In this document: piece after piece, positions 8,545 through 17,100 of the stretch | How positions within the stretch are numbered: position 1 is the stretch's first letter | Layout: each line of letters starts with the position of its first letter | From: Pseudopedobacter sp044361595 | GTDB taxonomy: Bacteria; Bacteroidota; Bacteroidia; Sphingobacteriales; Sphingobacteriaceae | Direction of reading: 5' to 3' | Length of the DNA stretch: 64,000 nucleotides | Assembly: GCA_044361595.1 (NCBI GenBank) | Contig: JBIKIN010000008.1 | Location: 1 to 64,000 of the forward strand | Translations under genes and position numbers: made by a program | Notes under the pieces: generated by a model | The model's database searches: none | What the model was told of the DNA's origin: nothing | What the model saw: the letters and a program-made list of their open reading frames with translations, nothing else

Positions 8545-8991
8545 ATGGTAACTAAACTTAATCAAATTGTTAAAAAGAACAGTACCGACAACTTATTTCT
8601 AAGTGCTGGTATTCTTCCAAATCAGATTGAAGCTGCAATTAATGAAGCTTCTGGAGTAATAGTTGATATTTTAAAAAATCAACTAGAAAATGGCAAAACT
8701 TCAGATTTGATTAGTTTCTTTAAGGGGATTAAATCTAATCGTACTTTAATAACCAGTATGATGGTTAAAAAATACACTAACCGTTTAAACGAGTATTATA
8801 ATATTTCTGATATCGATGCTTACAATTTAGCTGTGGCTATTTTACCTGCCACGGTAGAACAATTTGTTTCGCAAACTGATGACCAACAAAAAACTGAAAA
8901 TGGCTTTATACTTTGGTTAAATTGGTTAAGTGGCAACACCGTAAATTTCGAGAATTTATTTTTACGCTCTAATCAGTTTCAGTTAGGGTAA
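8545..8991 (+). CDS. Hypothetical protein
   Basis: I do not recognise this 148-residue protein. It has no signal peptide or membrane segment and looks mostly helical. Asn/Gln content is high, and a Trp-rich motif FILWLNWLSGN lies near the C-terminus. It stands alone between its own promoter-like boxes and a strong terminator, so it appears to be a monocistronic, expressed gene. Confidence 0.7.
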   Translation: MVTKLNQIVKKNSTDNLFLSAGILPNQIEAAINEASGVIVDILKNQLENGKTSDLISFFKGIKSNRTLITSMMVKKYTNRLNEYYNISDIDAYNLAVAILPATVEQFVSQTDDQQKTENGFILWLNWLSGNTVNFENLFLRSNQFQLG

Positions 8992-9013
8992 ACAATATTT
9001 TAAGTATATATTA

Positions 9014-9049
9014 AAAAAGCGACTTCAATTTGATTTGAGGTCGCTTTTT
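9014..9049 (+). terminator. Rho-independent terminator after the 8545 gene
   Basis: The arms AAAAAGCGACTTCAA and TTGAGGTCGCTTTTT pair over 15 positions (one G-U) around a 6-nt loop and end in a T run. It may also serve transcripts arriving from the opposite strand. Confidence 0.88.
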
Positions 9050-9075
9050 GTTATTAGATAATTGGTATTATTGTT

Positions 9076-9339
9076 TTAATTCAACACATAATCTAATTCC
9101 ATATCGTCTAAGCTGTTCAGCAACTCTTTAGAAATATTTATTTGTCGGCTTTTGCTTGGTAAATCAATTCTAATTTTCTCCTTTCTATCAACAACAATAA
9201 AATTCAGTTTTTTACCTCCCTTATGATTTGCAAAAATCTCATCTAAATCTTTAATCAAAGCATCGTTAATGTGATTAATATCTAAACAGATTTCAATTTT
9301 GTTAGATTGCTTTTCTAATACGTCTCGTAAATCAGAGAA
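9076..9339 (-). pseudogene. Detached second copy of the dnaE 3' end
   Basis: From FSDLRDVLEKQ to the stop, 87 residues match the C-terminus of the intact DnaE encoded at 14116-18483, with one amino-acid difference (K for T in NHxGGK). The DNA differs at 15 positions over 9079-9340, 14 of them silent. Homology stops abruptly upstream of 9339, and the only upstream start in frame is a TTG in unrelated sequence, so this is a gene fragment. It marks the far border of the island 9340-14115. Confidence 0.9.
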
Positions 9340-9353
9340 AAATTGTAATAAAT

Positions 9354-9372
9354 AACGCAAATAGATTGCGTT
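9354..9372 (+). repeat. Island-border palindrome, copy 1
   Basis: AACGCAAATAGATTGCGTT has arms AACGCAA/TTGCGTT around the asymmetric centre ATAGA. It begins 15 bp inside the island from the dnaE fragment. The central 17 bases recur exactly, in inverted orientation, at 12389-12405. Confidence 0.7.
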
Positions 9373-9509
9373 ATCTACCTTTAAACTTGTGTCATTAATT
9401 CATAATTAGCTTGTTGATTATAAAAAATACAATCACATCGAAATTTGGAATTGAAAACCATACTTGAGATGATTATTTGGAAAGATTAAAGTTAAAATTT
9501 AAATGAAGT

Positions 9510-9728
9510 ATGAAACGAAACTTATTTCTTGTGAGACTAAACAATTACGAAAACTTTTACGTGATAGCGAATAACTATGCAGAGGCAGTAGCTAAAACGG
9601 AAAAAAAAGTAAACATAGATTTTATTTTTGATAAAATAATTACGCATGATGGTTCATTAGAATTACCCACTGAAAAAGATTTAGAAATAAAAGCAGTAGT
9701 GAAGTTGTGTGATGAAATAATCTATTAA
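9510..9728 (+). CDS. Small hypothetical protein, first gene of the island operon
   Basis: This 72-residue product is not recognised. It has no signal peptide, is rich in Lys, Glu and Asn, and probably has an alpha/beta fold (FLVRLNNYENFYVIANN, then a helix AEAVAKTEKK). The next gene starts 3 bp after its stop, so the two are almost certainly co-transcribed. A similar small protein could belong to a phage or plasmid gene set, but nothing in the sequence proves it. Confidence 0.55.
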   Translation: MKRNLFLVRLNNYENFYVIANNYAEAVAKTEKKVNIDFIFDKIITHDGSLELPTEKDLEIKAVVKLCDEIIY

Positions 9729-9731
9729 AAA

Positions 9732-10028
9732 ATGAAGCTAAAATATTATAAACAGGATATAGCAGATACCGTAACATTATTAGAAGGTACGCATCACCAT
9801 TTGTTAGAGATGCTTTTTACTCTTGCTTTTGAAGGAGAAGTTAAAGAAATACAAGATGTTTTAACTTCTAATAAATTTAATTATCAAGTTGCAGAATTTT
9901 ATCAATTTGACGACCCCGTGCTAAATCAACTTTGCGATTTGAGTGAACACATAGAAAAAGTAAAAACCTTTTTAGAAGAAACTTATCCTAAACAAATAAA
10001 TTTTTTTAACGAGCCCGACGAAGCTTAA
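9732..10028 (+). CDS. Small hypothetical protein, paralogue of the 10375 product
   Basis: This 98-residue acidic helical protein is of unknown function. Aligned with the 98-residue product of 10375-10671 it shares the pattern A-x-EGE-x-KEI near residue 33, a DDP/EDP motif near 60 and LExxYP near 83. The two are therefore diverged paralogues of equal length in one operon. The gene starts 3 bp after the previous stop. Confidence 0.6.
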   Translation: MKLKYYKQDIADTVTLLEGTHHHLLEMLFTLAFEGEVKEIQDVLTSNKFNYQVAEFYQFDDPVLNQLCDLSEHIEKVKTFLEETYPKQINFFNEPDEA

Positions 10029-10046
10029 TTAAATTAAAACATTAAC

Positions 10047-10373
10047 ATGGAAACACAATTAATAGACACCTATTGGACAGGCTATTGCCCAGAAAGTGCC
10101 TTGAAAGGCGAATTAGTAAAAATGCGTTTAAATACCTATGATTTATTTGAAAGCGAAAAAACAGGTTTACAAATAGCTATATACCCTGGTGTACATGCTA
10201 TAATTTTGAAAACCAGAGGCAATGGTAAATTTAGACACACCCTAACTTTTGGACTTGATATAGTAAATGGAGAAATTTTAAGTCCTCAAACTATAGAAAG
10301 ACCACCTTTTAATGAGGGTGCTATTTTTAATGAAATTGAAGAAGTTGTTAATTATATTAAAACGATAAAATAA
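10047..10373 (+). CDS. Hypothetical protein of the island operon
   Basis: This 108-residue product is of unknown function. It begins METQLIDTYWTGYCPES and has a predicted beta-rich core (LQIAIYPGVHAIILKTR, HTLTFGLDI) and a C-terminal helix. It has no signal peptide. It lies 18 bp after the preceding gene and 1 bp before the next, between the two paralogous small genes, which suggests that the products act together. Confidence 0.58.
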   Translation: METQLIDTYWTGYCPESALKGELVKMRLNTYDLFESEKTGLQIAIYPGVHAIILKTRGNGKFRHTLTFGLDIVNGEILSPQTIERPPFNEGAIFNEIEEVVNYIKTIK

Positions 10374-10374
10374 T

Positions 10375-10671
10375 ATGAGAAGTTACCAATTCCAAATTGA
10401 AAAAACTATTGAAGCTTTAGATGAAGTAGAGACAATCCTTTTCACCAGAATGTTAAATTTAGCTTCTGAAGGAGAGTTAAAAGAAATAACAGAAAATTTT
10501 GAAATTGGTGAAGAAGTATTTTTCAAACTTGAAGATTTACAAAATCTAGAAGACCCAAACATTGTTAGCTTAATGAGTATTTTTAATGACGTTTTGTCAT
10601 TAAGATATAAACTTGAGAATTTGTATCCTAATTTAAACCGAAAAAAGGAAGATAATGACCTTCCTTTTTAG
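10375..10671 (+). CDS. Small hypothetical protein, paralogue of the 9732 product
   Basis: This 98-residue, acidic, helical protein is the second member of a paralogous pair with the 9732-10028 product (shared motifs A-x-EGE-x-KEI, DP and LExxYP). The start codon lies 1 bp after the preceding stop. Its last codons form the descending arm of a terminator hairpin. Function unknown. Confidence 0.6.
   Translation: MRSYQFQIEKTIEALDEVETILFTRMLNLASEGELKEITENFEIGEEVFFKLEDLQNLEDPNIVSLMSIFNDVLSLRYKLENLYPNLNRKKEDNDLPF
10642..10669 (+). terminator. Terminator overlapping the end of the small-gene operon
   Basis: AAAAAGGAAG and CTTCCTTTTT form a 10-bp stem with an 8-nt loop, with the U-rich end inside the last codons of the 10375 gene. 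The converging nuclease gene ends 34 bp further on, so the stem could end both transcripts. Confidence 0.6.
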
Positions 10672-10702
10672 TTAAAATACTTTAATTATTAAAGATGTAT
10701 AA

Positions 10703-11950
10703 TCACTCTTCGGAATACTTTTTCAGAAATTCTTTTATTTGTATTTTTTTTATTTTTTCTTCAATTTTTTTGTAAAGTTCTGAGCAATTTTTCTGAATGG
10801 TGTCTTCTTCATCCCATGATTTAATATCCTTAATATTGGAACTTATAATTCGTGTCCACATTCCTTTTTTACCTTGTCTAGTATTTATATTTAAACCATT
10901 GCTCCGAAACAACTCCTGTATTTTTATAATAAATTCTTTTCTTGTTTCTTGATTCTTGAAAGGATAAACAGTTAAACTTAAATTCATAGACCCAGGCTTT
11001 TTCTCAAATTCGAAAGCTAATGGAAATCCTTTTCCTCTATGTTTTTCTTCTCCCAATACATTAAAATTTTCTAATTCATCAAACCAATTAATAGGTATAA
11101 AAGATGTATGATTGTTCCCCTTATCTATAATTTTAAGTCCTCTTTCTTCACAGAAATTTTCAACCGATAATCTAAATTTATTATCAATTCCTTTCTCTAA
11201 TATAAAGTCTATCAATTCTTTATGTTCTTTGTAAATCCTTTTAGCATAGTCTATAGTTTTATCTTGTTCCATGAAATTTCTTTTAATTGAGCTTAAATAA
11301 TCTTCTATATATGATTTAATCTTAATTGAGATATTAGAATCGTAAATCTTAAGCGTTTCTTCAATAATGTCTTTAATTTTTATATAAGAAAAGAAAATGT
11401 AACTTAAATTGTCAACTTTTTGTGTTGGCTCATCACCATATAATGTTAAATAGACAAATATTATCTCATTTATATTAGATGGAAAATTATCATTTACTTT
11501 TTTGAAATATTTATCTAATTGACCCTCAGAGTCTTTTGATTTTACTTTGTTTTCTATGCAAATAATAAGATTATTCTTTTCATTATTTAATAATGGACAT
11601 TTCATTAAAATATCAATATTATTCCATTCACGGAAGATCTCTACTTTAGAATAGTCAATATCATGAATTAGATGGTCATTAATCTTATTTGATTTCTCAT
11701 GAAAAAAAAGTTCAATGATTAATCTTTTAAATATTGTTTCACCAAGTCCATGACTTTCTTGAGGATTTAGTAACCAAGCTAAAAAATTTGAATGTCTAAT
11801 TTCAGCTCCTTCAATCTTCAAAATGTTGAAAATGTTAGGTTGTTTAAGTTCAAGGTTTAAAGAATTTACATTAGAGTCAATTAAGAATTTCTGGTAAAAA
11901 ACTCTTAATTCTTCAAATTTATCTATATTAAGCTTAATTTCTTTGGGCAT
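10703..11950 (-). CDS. PD-(D/E)XK nuclease superfamily protein (PDDEXK_4-like)
   Basis: The 415-residue product has the family signature GAEIRHSNFLAWLLNPQESHGLG at about 40-65, given here for its key residues H, S, W and HGLG. The nuclease core follows: D in NNIDILMK (about 110), E-x-K in IICIENKVKS (about 131) and Q in EGQLDKYF (about 143). All the residues needed for a metal-dependent DNase are present. Proteins of this family are common in defence and mobile regions of bacteria, but their target is mostly unknown. It converges on the small-gene operon. Upstream, 60 bp away on the same strand, ends the small membrane-protein gene. Confidence 0.82.
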   Translation of the reverse strand: MPKEIKLNIDKFEELRVFYQKFLIDSNVNSLNLELKQPNIFNILKIEGAEIRHSNFLAWLLNPQESHGLGETIFKRLIIELFFHEKSNKINDHLIHDIDYSKVEIFREWNNIDILMKCPLLNNEKNNLIICIENKVKSKDSEGQLDKYFKKVNDNFPSNINEIIFVYLTLYGDEPTQKVDNLSYIFFSYIKIKDIIEETLKIYDSNISIKIKSYIEDYLSSIKRNFMEQDKTIDYAKRIYKEHKELIDFILEKGIDNKFRLSVENFCEERGLKIIDKGNNHTSFIPINWFDELENFNVLGEEKHRGKGFPLAFEFEKKPGSMNLSLTVYPFKNQETRKEFIIKIQELFRSNGLNINTRQGKKGMWTRIISSNIKDIKSWDEEDTIQKNCSELYKKIEEKIKKIQIKEFLKKYSEE

Positions 11951-12010
11951 ATTTTCAATATAATAATAAACATTTTTATCTTAAAAACTAAGTTAAATTT
12001 TGCTTAAAAA

Positions 12011-12355
12011 CTAGTTTAATTTTCTAAAATTTACTATCCCAACAGTAGTATAAAAAAGAATTAAAAAGAAATGAATAATCAGTCCATCACTTTTTAAATT
12101 AGTAGAATATAGCGCAGAATAACTTATTAGGATTGCGTAAACTAAAATTGCTAAAAACATTAACTTTAATTTTTTTAATAGTGTAACAGAGATCCCAATC
12201 ATTACAATAAAATACAACCAAAGAAATAAAAATTCAAAGGTTAAAAGGTTGCTAGGTCCACTAATAAATGTTTCATATTCAACATAAATAGAAACAAAGC
12301 ATAGAATTCCAACTAGTAATGTAATGAAGATAGAGAAGTAGGATATAAATTTCAT
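12011..12355 (-). CDS. Small four-helix membrane protein
   Basis: This start gives 114 residues beginning MKFISYFSIF; a longer frame begins with TTG at 12394 inside the palindromic repeat and is less likely. Four hydrophobic segments are visible, at about 5-27, 38-58, 62-80 and 88-108. No known family was recognised. It sits between the WYL regulator and the nuclease gene, all on the minus strand, and may be part of the same module. Confidence 0.6.
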   Translation of the reverse strand: MKFISYFSIFITLLVGILCFVSIYVEYETFISGPSNLLTFEFLFLWLYFIVMIGISVTLLKKLKLMFLAILVYAILISYSALYSTNLKSDGLIIHFFLILFYTTVGIVNFRKLN

Positions 12356-12388
12356 ATAATTATTTTTATTCAAAGTAAAAGCAACCCG

Positions 12389-12405
12389 ACGCAATCTATT
12401 TGCGT
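12389..12405 (-). repeat. Island palindrome, copy 2 (inverted relative to copy 1)
   Basis: The complement of this site, ACGCAAATAGATTGCGT, is identical over 17 bases to 9355-9371. The two copies face each other and enclose the small-gene operon, the nuclease gene and the membrane-protein gene (about 3 kb). The site lies 6 bp after the end of the WYL regulator gene. It could be a regulator-binding site or a recombination site. Confidence 0.65.
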
Positions 12406-12410
12406 TAGCT

Positions 12411-13421
12411 TTAAAAATTACCCAAAGCCTCCTCTAACCGTTTTTTAATGGCAATTCTTAAAGTTTCTGGTTTTAGAATAGATAAAAAAGAGGCATAACC
12501 ACAAATTAAAGTCTCCAATTCTACATTATGTACAACTCGCAATTTAATTCGTAAGCCATTTTTGTCTTCGTTAATAATAATTTGTGAGTGGTGTAAAGGC
12601 TGAGTTTTAATGTAATTTGCAAAATGTGGTTTTACTAATATTTCTACGTCCTCTACCTCATCAGTAGGGTTCGAAACGCCTATCACATTACTAAAAAAAT
12701 TCTGTGCGTTTATAGCCGTATTTTCCTTGTAAACCAGATTTTTAACAAGCTCTAAATTTTTAATACGGTCTAAGGCGTAAGTTTTTAAGAAATCAAACTC
12801 AGGATTAAACCCCAAAACATACCATCTGTTTTTAAACTCTTTTAATAAATAAGGATGTAAAATATTCTCTTTTACAACTTCACTATCAAATTTTTGATAG
12901 GTTACTTTTAAAACTTGTTGATGTTGGATAGCATTTAAAATTGGATTGATAAATGCGGTTCCTGTGGGTAAATAAGTATCTTCAAAATGAATAAATTTAT
13001 TTAAATTTTGATGTAATTGTGCTGTAACACGATGTTCTAAACTATTAAAAACGTGTTTTAGATTATCAAAAAACTGAAAGCCTTTATATTGTTTTAGCGT
13101 TTCTACAGCTAAGAAAATATGTCTAATATCTTCTTGTGTAAGTGACGCATTTTTAATTGAATAATTTGCATCTGAATAACTGTAAACTCCTTTTTTACAA
13201 ATGATAGGCGCATTATATCCTAAAATACTACTTCGTAAAATACGAATATCGTTTTCTATGGTACGTTTGCTTATCACGTTTTTTTCGGAACGATAACGTA
13301 CTTCATCTAATGATTCAAAACAAGCTTTAGCTAAATTTTCCCAAGTCCAAGTTTTAAATCGGTTTTGTAAACACCTATCAATAGTGTGGTAGCGAATTAG
13401 AGCGTCTAGATTAACAGGCAT
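12411..13421 (-). CDS. WYL-domain transcriptional regulator
   Basis: The 336-residue product has an N-terminal winged-helix-like region (about 1-85, with SKRTIENDIRILR as the recognition helix area). A central linker follows, and then a WYL domain at about 165-240 with HPYLLKEFKNRWYVLGF and a YALDRI segment. Such regulators bind nucleic-acid or nucleotide ligands and often control defence genes and islands. Here it lies upstream of the membrane-protein and nuclease genes on the same strand, so it is a good candidate for their regulator. Confidence 0.85.
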   Translation of the reverse strand: MPVNLDALIRYHTIDRCLQNRFKTWTWENLAKACFESLDEVRYRSEKNVISKRTIENDIRILRSSILGYNAPIICKKGVYSYSDANYSIKNASLTQEDIRHIFLAVETLKQYKGFQFFDNLKHVFNSLEHRVTAQLHQNLNKFIHFEDTYLPTGTAFINPILNAIQHQQVLKVTYQKFDSEVVKENILHPYLLKEFKNRWYVLGFNPEFDFLKTYALDRIKNLELVKNLVYKENTAINAQNFFSNVIGVSNPTDEVEDVEILVKPHFANYIKTQPLHHSQIIINEDKNGLRIKLRVVHNVELETLICGYASFLSILKPETLRIAIKKRLEEALGNF

Positions 13422-13476
13422 AAATGATTTTATTATTAATAAATGAATTTTGCCTCCAAAATAGTATTATACAATT

Positions 13477-13866
13477 TCACCAAACAACTTTAAGGTCTTT
13501 ATAAAGGTTAAAATTTTGATCTATTGAAACGATTTGGAGATTTTCTGAAATGGCTTGTGCTATTAATATTCTATCGAAGGGATCTTTATGATGATTTTCT
13601 AATCGAGAAAGTTCAATGATATGATCAAAATCTAATGGCAAAATTTCAAATCCATTGATCGTAATTTCATCTTTTAAATCCTCTAAAGAGATACCTAAAT
13701 TGAGTTTTTTCAAATTTAGTTTGATAGAAATCTCCCAAATAGATGCAATGCTTATGTATTTTGATTTGCTTGTATCTTCAATTAGCAATTTAGCTTTTTT
13801 TGATAGTTGTTTGTCTCCACTCAAAAACCACAAAAAAGCGTGAGTATCTAAAATATAATCTCTCAC
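13477..13866 (-). CDS. PIN-domain toxin (VapC-like) of a type II toxin-antitoxin pair
   Basis: The 129-residue PIN protein keeps the acidic site: D7 in YILDTHAFLW, E45 in SIWEISIK, D95/D98 in HHKDPFDR and D116 in VSIDQNF. Members cleave RNA, often tRNA, in the cytoplasm. Its start overlaps the antitoxin stop by 4 nt (ATGA), the usual coupling for such pairs. The pair lies at the dnaE end of the island. Confidence 0.88.
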   Translation of the reverse strand: MRDYILDTHAFLWFLSGDKQLSKKAKLLIEDTSKSKYISIASIWEISIKLNLKKLNLGISLEDLKDEITINGFEILPLDFDHIIELSRLENHHKDPFDRILIAQAISENLQIVSIDQNFNLYKDLKVVW

Positions 13867-14072
13867 ATGTAATCATTAAAATCTTCAAGCGGAGCATCAA
13901 AATCATCACTCATCCAAATTTTACCTTTTAAACTACCAAAGACGGGTTTTTTATTTTCTTCTTTCTTTTGAACTTGATGTTTTTCTATTATAGACTCTAG
14001 AAATTCCTTAGCTTCTTTTTTTAAATCAGAAGGCAATGTTTCTAATTGAGTATATATGGTTAGTGATGTCAT
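13863..14072 (-). CDS. DUF2281-family antitoxin partner of the PIN toxin
   Basis: The 69-residue product ends in the DUF2281 signature GSLKGKIWMSDDFDAPLEDF, with a helical N-terminus that probably binds DNA or dimerises. DUF2281 proteins are found directly upstream of PIN toxins, as here, and are taken to neutralise them and autoregulate the operon. Confidence 0.85.
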   Translation of the reverse strand: MTSLTIYTQLETLPSDLKKEAKEFLESIIEKHQVQKKEENKKPVFGSLKGKIWMSDDFDAPLEDFNDYM

Positions 14073-14115
14073 TATTAATATTTTATATCAAATTTAACTA
14101 TTTTAATTTAATTCA

Positions 14116-17100
14116 TCAATTCAATACATAATCCAATTCCATATCGTCTAAGCTGTTCAGCAACTCTTTAGAGATATTAATTTGTCGGCTTTTACTTGGT
14201 AAATCAATTCTAATTTTCTCTTTTCTATCAACAACAATAAAATTCAGTTTTTTACCTCCCGTATGATTTGCAAAAATCTCATCTAGATCTTTTATTAAAG
14301 CATCGTTAATGTGATTAATATCTAAACAGATTTCGATTTTGTTAGATTGCTTTTCTAAAACATCACGTAAATCAGAAAAATCTGTAAAGCTTATCCTGCT
14401 ACGTTTACTGCCATCCTGATTAGTAAAGTAACTTACGTTTCCTTTGATATATAAAAAATTATTAAGCGTTAAATGATGCCTATGCTTAGCATAATCGTCT
14501 CTAAAAATTGCAAATTCGTAAGCATCATCATAACCTTCTAACTTAAAATAGGCATAACCACGTCCATCTTTAGAAACTTGATGTCTCACAGCTGTGACTA
14601 TCCCACCCACTTTAAATTGAAATTCGACACCTTTATCAATCTCGTTAAAAATCAACAAATTATCTTTAGTACAATATTTATCTAAAACCAATTTATACTC
14701 ATCTAACGGGTGCCCTGATATATAAATCCCAACTACTTCTTTCTCTTTGGCCAATTTTTCCATGGCTCCCCACTCCTCACATTCTGTTAAACTTGGTTGT
14801 GGCATTTCTACTGCAGCGCCTCCACCAAATAAACTGGCTTGTGAAGAGTTTTCGTTCTCTTTATGTTTTGCACCATACTTGATGGCTTGTTCTAAAACTG
14901 TTGCACCACCTTCTTCATAAAAATATTGAGCTCGGTGAGTACCCACAAAACAATCAAAACCACCAGCTAAAACTAAGTTTTCTAAGGCTTTTTTATTAGC
15001 TGCTCTTAAATCTACTTTTTTAGTAAAATCAAAAATAGAGGTGTATCTACCGTCTTTCCTGTTCTCTACAATAGTTTCAACAGCTCCTGCTCCTACCCCT
15101 TTTACTGCGCCAATTCCAAAACGAATGGCGTTTTTATCATTTACAGTAAACTTATGGAAAGACTCGTTAACATCTGGACCTAAAACTTCTAAGCCCATAC
15201 GTTTACATTCTTCCATAAAAAAAGAAACTTGTTTAATATCGCTCATGTTGTTAGACAATACAGCCGCCATATATTCCGCAGGATAATTAGCCTTTAAATA
15301 TGCCGTTTGGTAGGCTATCCAAGCGTAACAAGTAGAGTGAGATTTATTAAAAGCATAACTGGCAAAGGCTTCCCAATCTTTCCAAACTTTTTCTAAAACC
15401 ACCTCATCATGCCCTTTTGCCGCTGCTTGAGTAATGAATTTGGGTTTCATTTTATCCAAAACATCCTTTTGCTTTTTACCCATCGCTTTACGCAAAACAT
15501 CGGCCTCGCCTTTAGTAAAATCGGCTAAACTTTGCGACAAAAGCATCACCTGCTCTTGATAAACGGTAATTCCGTACGTCTCTTTGAGGTATTCTTCGCT
15601 GGCAGCAATGTCATATTTTATCTCTTCTTCCCCGTTTTTACGGCGAATAAAACTCGGAATATATTCCATTGGTCCCGGGCGATAAAGGGCATTCATGGCA
15701 ATTAAATCTCCAAAAACAGTAGGCTTTAAATCCTTCATGTGTTTTTGCATTCCTGGCGATTCGTACTGAAAAATACCAATGGTTTCTCCTCGCTGAAAAA
15801 GCTCGTAAGTTTTCTCATCATCTATAGGAAAAGCATCTGGGTCTAACAAAGTACCTGTACGTTGCTTCACAATTTTTACGGTATCTTTTATCAGCGTAAG
15901 CGTCTTCAAACCTAAAAAGTCCATTTTTAACAAACCGGCACTTTCTACTACCGAGTTATCAAACTGGGTAACGTATAAATCAGAATCTTTGGCAGTTGCT
16001 ACAGGTACAAAATTGGTGATATCACTTGGCGTGATGATTACCCCGCAAGCGTGAATTCCTGTATTACGTAAAGATCCCTCTAAAACTTGTGCTTGGCGTA
16101 AGGTTTCGGCACTTAAATCTTTACCATCTGCTAAAGCTTTAAGCTGCGTTACGTTTTCCATCTCTTCCGATCGTAATGCACTTTTCAGGGCAGCATCGTC
16201 TAAAGAGAAGATTTTTGCTAATTTCATGTTTGGAATTAGCTTGGCAATTTTATCGGCTTCAAATAAAGGTAAATCTAACACACGGGCAGTATCTCTAATA
16301 GAAGATTTTGCCGCCATGGTACCATAAGTGATGATTTGCGCTACTTGGCTAGACCCATATTTTTTAATTACATAATCCATTACGCGGCCACGACCTTCAT
16401 CATCAAAGTCGATGTCGATATCGGGCATAGAAACCCGGTCTGGATTTAAAAAACGCTCAAAAAGGAGATCGTATTTAAGTGGGTCAATATTGGTAATTCC
16501 CAAACAATAAGCCACTACAGAACCCGCCGCCGAACCACGCCCCGGCCCTACCGAAACATCCAATCGCCTTGCTTCAGCAATAAAATCCTGTACAATTAGA
16601 AAATAGCCAGGATAACCAGTTTTTTCAATAGTTTGTAGCTCAAAATCTAAACGTTCTTTAATCTCATTGGTAATTTCGGGGTAGCGTTTTGCTGCACCTA
16701 AATAAGTTAAATGAGCCAAATATTTGTTTTCGCCACGTTTGCCTCCATCCGATTCATCTTCTGAAACCAAAAACTCTTCTGGGATATCAAACTTTGGTAG
16801 TAAAACGTCTCGGTAAAGCGAGTAACTTTCAATTTTATCTGTAACTTCTTTAAGGTTTAGAATAGCCTCAGGTAAATCAGCAAAAAGATTTTTCATCTCG
16901 TCGCCACTTTTAAAATAGTATTCATCATTAGGCATAGCATACCTAAATCCGCGGCCTCTACCTTTTGGTGTGTCTAATTTTTCGCCATCTTTAACACACA
17001 ACAAAATATCATGAGCATGTGCATCTTTTTTGTCGATGTAATAGGTGTTGTTTGTCGCAATTAGTTTTACATCATGCTTTTTTGCTAGGCTAATTAGGGT

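Larger units (their letters stand above)
9340..14115. mobile_element. Genomic island inserted at the 3' end of dnaE, bounded by duplicated dnaE ends
   Basis: About 4.8 kb separates the intact dnaE stop (14116) from the duplicated dnaE 3' fragment (9076-9339), both in the same orientation. The cargo is accessory: four small unknown genes, a PD-(D/E)XK family protein, a membrane protein, a WYL regulator and a PIN/DUF2281 pair. No integrase or transposase is present. The arrangement fits an element that inserted at a gene end and restored it with its own copy, or homologous recombination that imported a neighbouring strain's dnaE end plus cargo. The mechanism is inferred. Confidence 0.72.

Noticed and set aside
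9076..9360. Stand-alone 94-residue gene
   Set aside because: It starts with TTG in unrelated sequence and 87 of its residues are the DnaE C-terminus, so it is a fragment.
12356..12394. Upstream extension of the small membrane protein
   Set aside because: It would start with TTG inside the palindromic repeat and add a charged stretch before the first membrane helix; the ATG at 12355 fits better.
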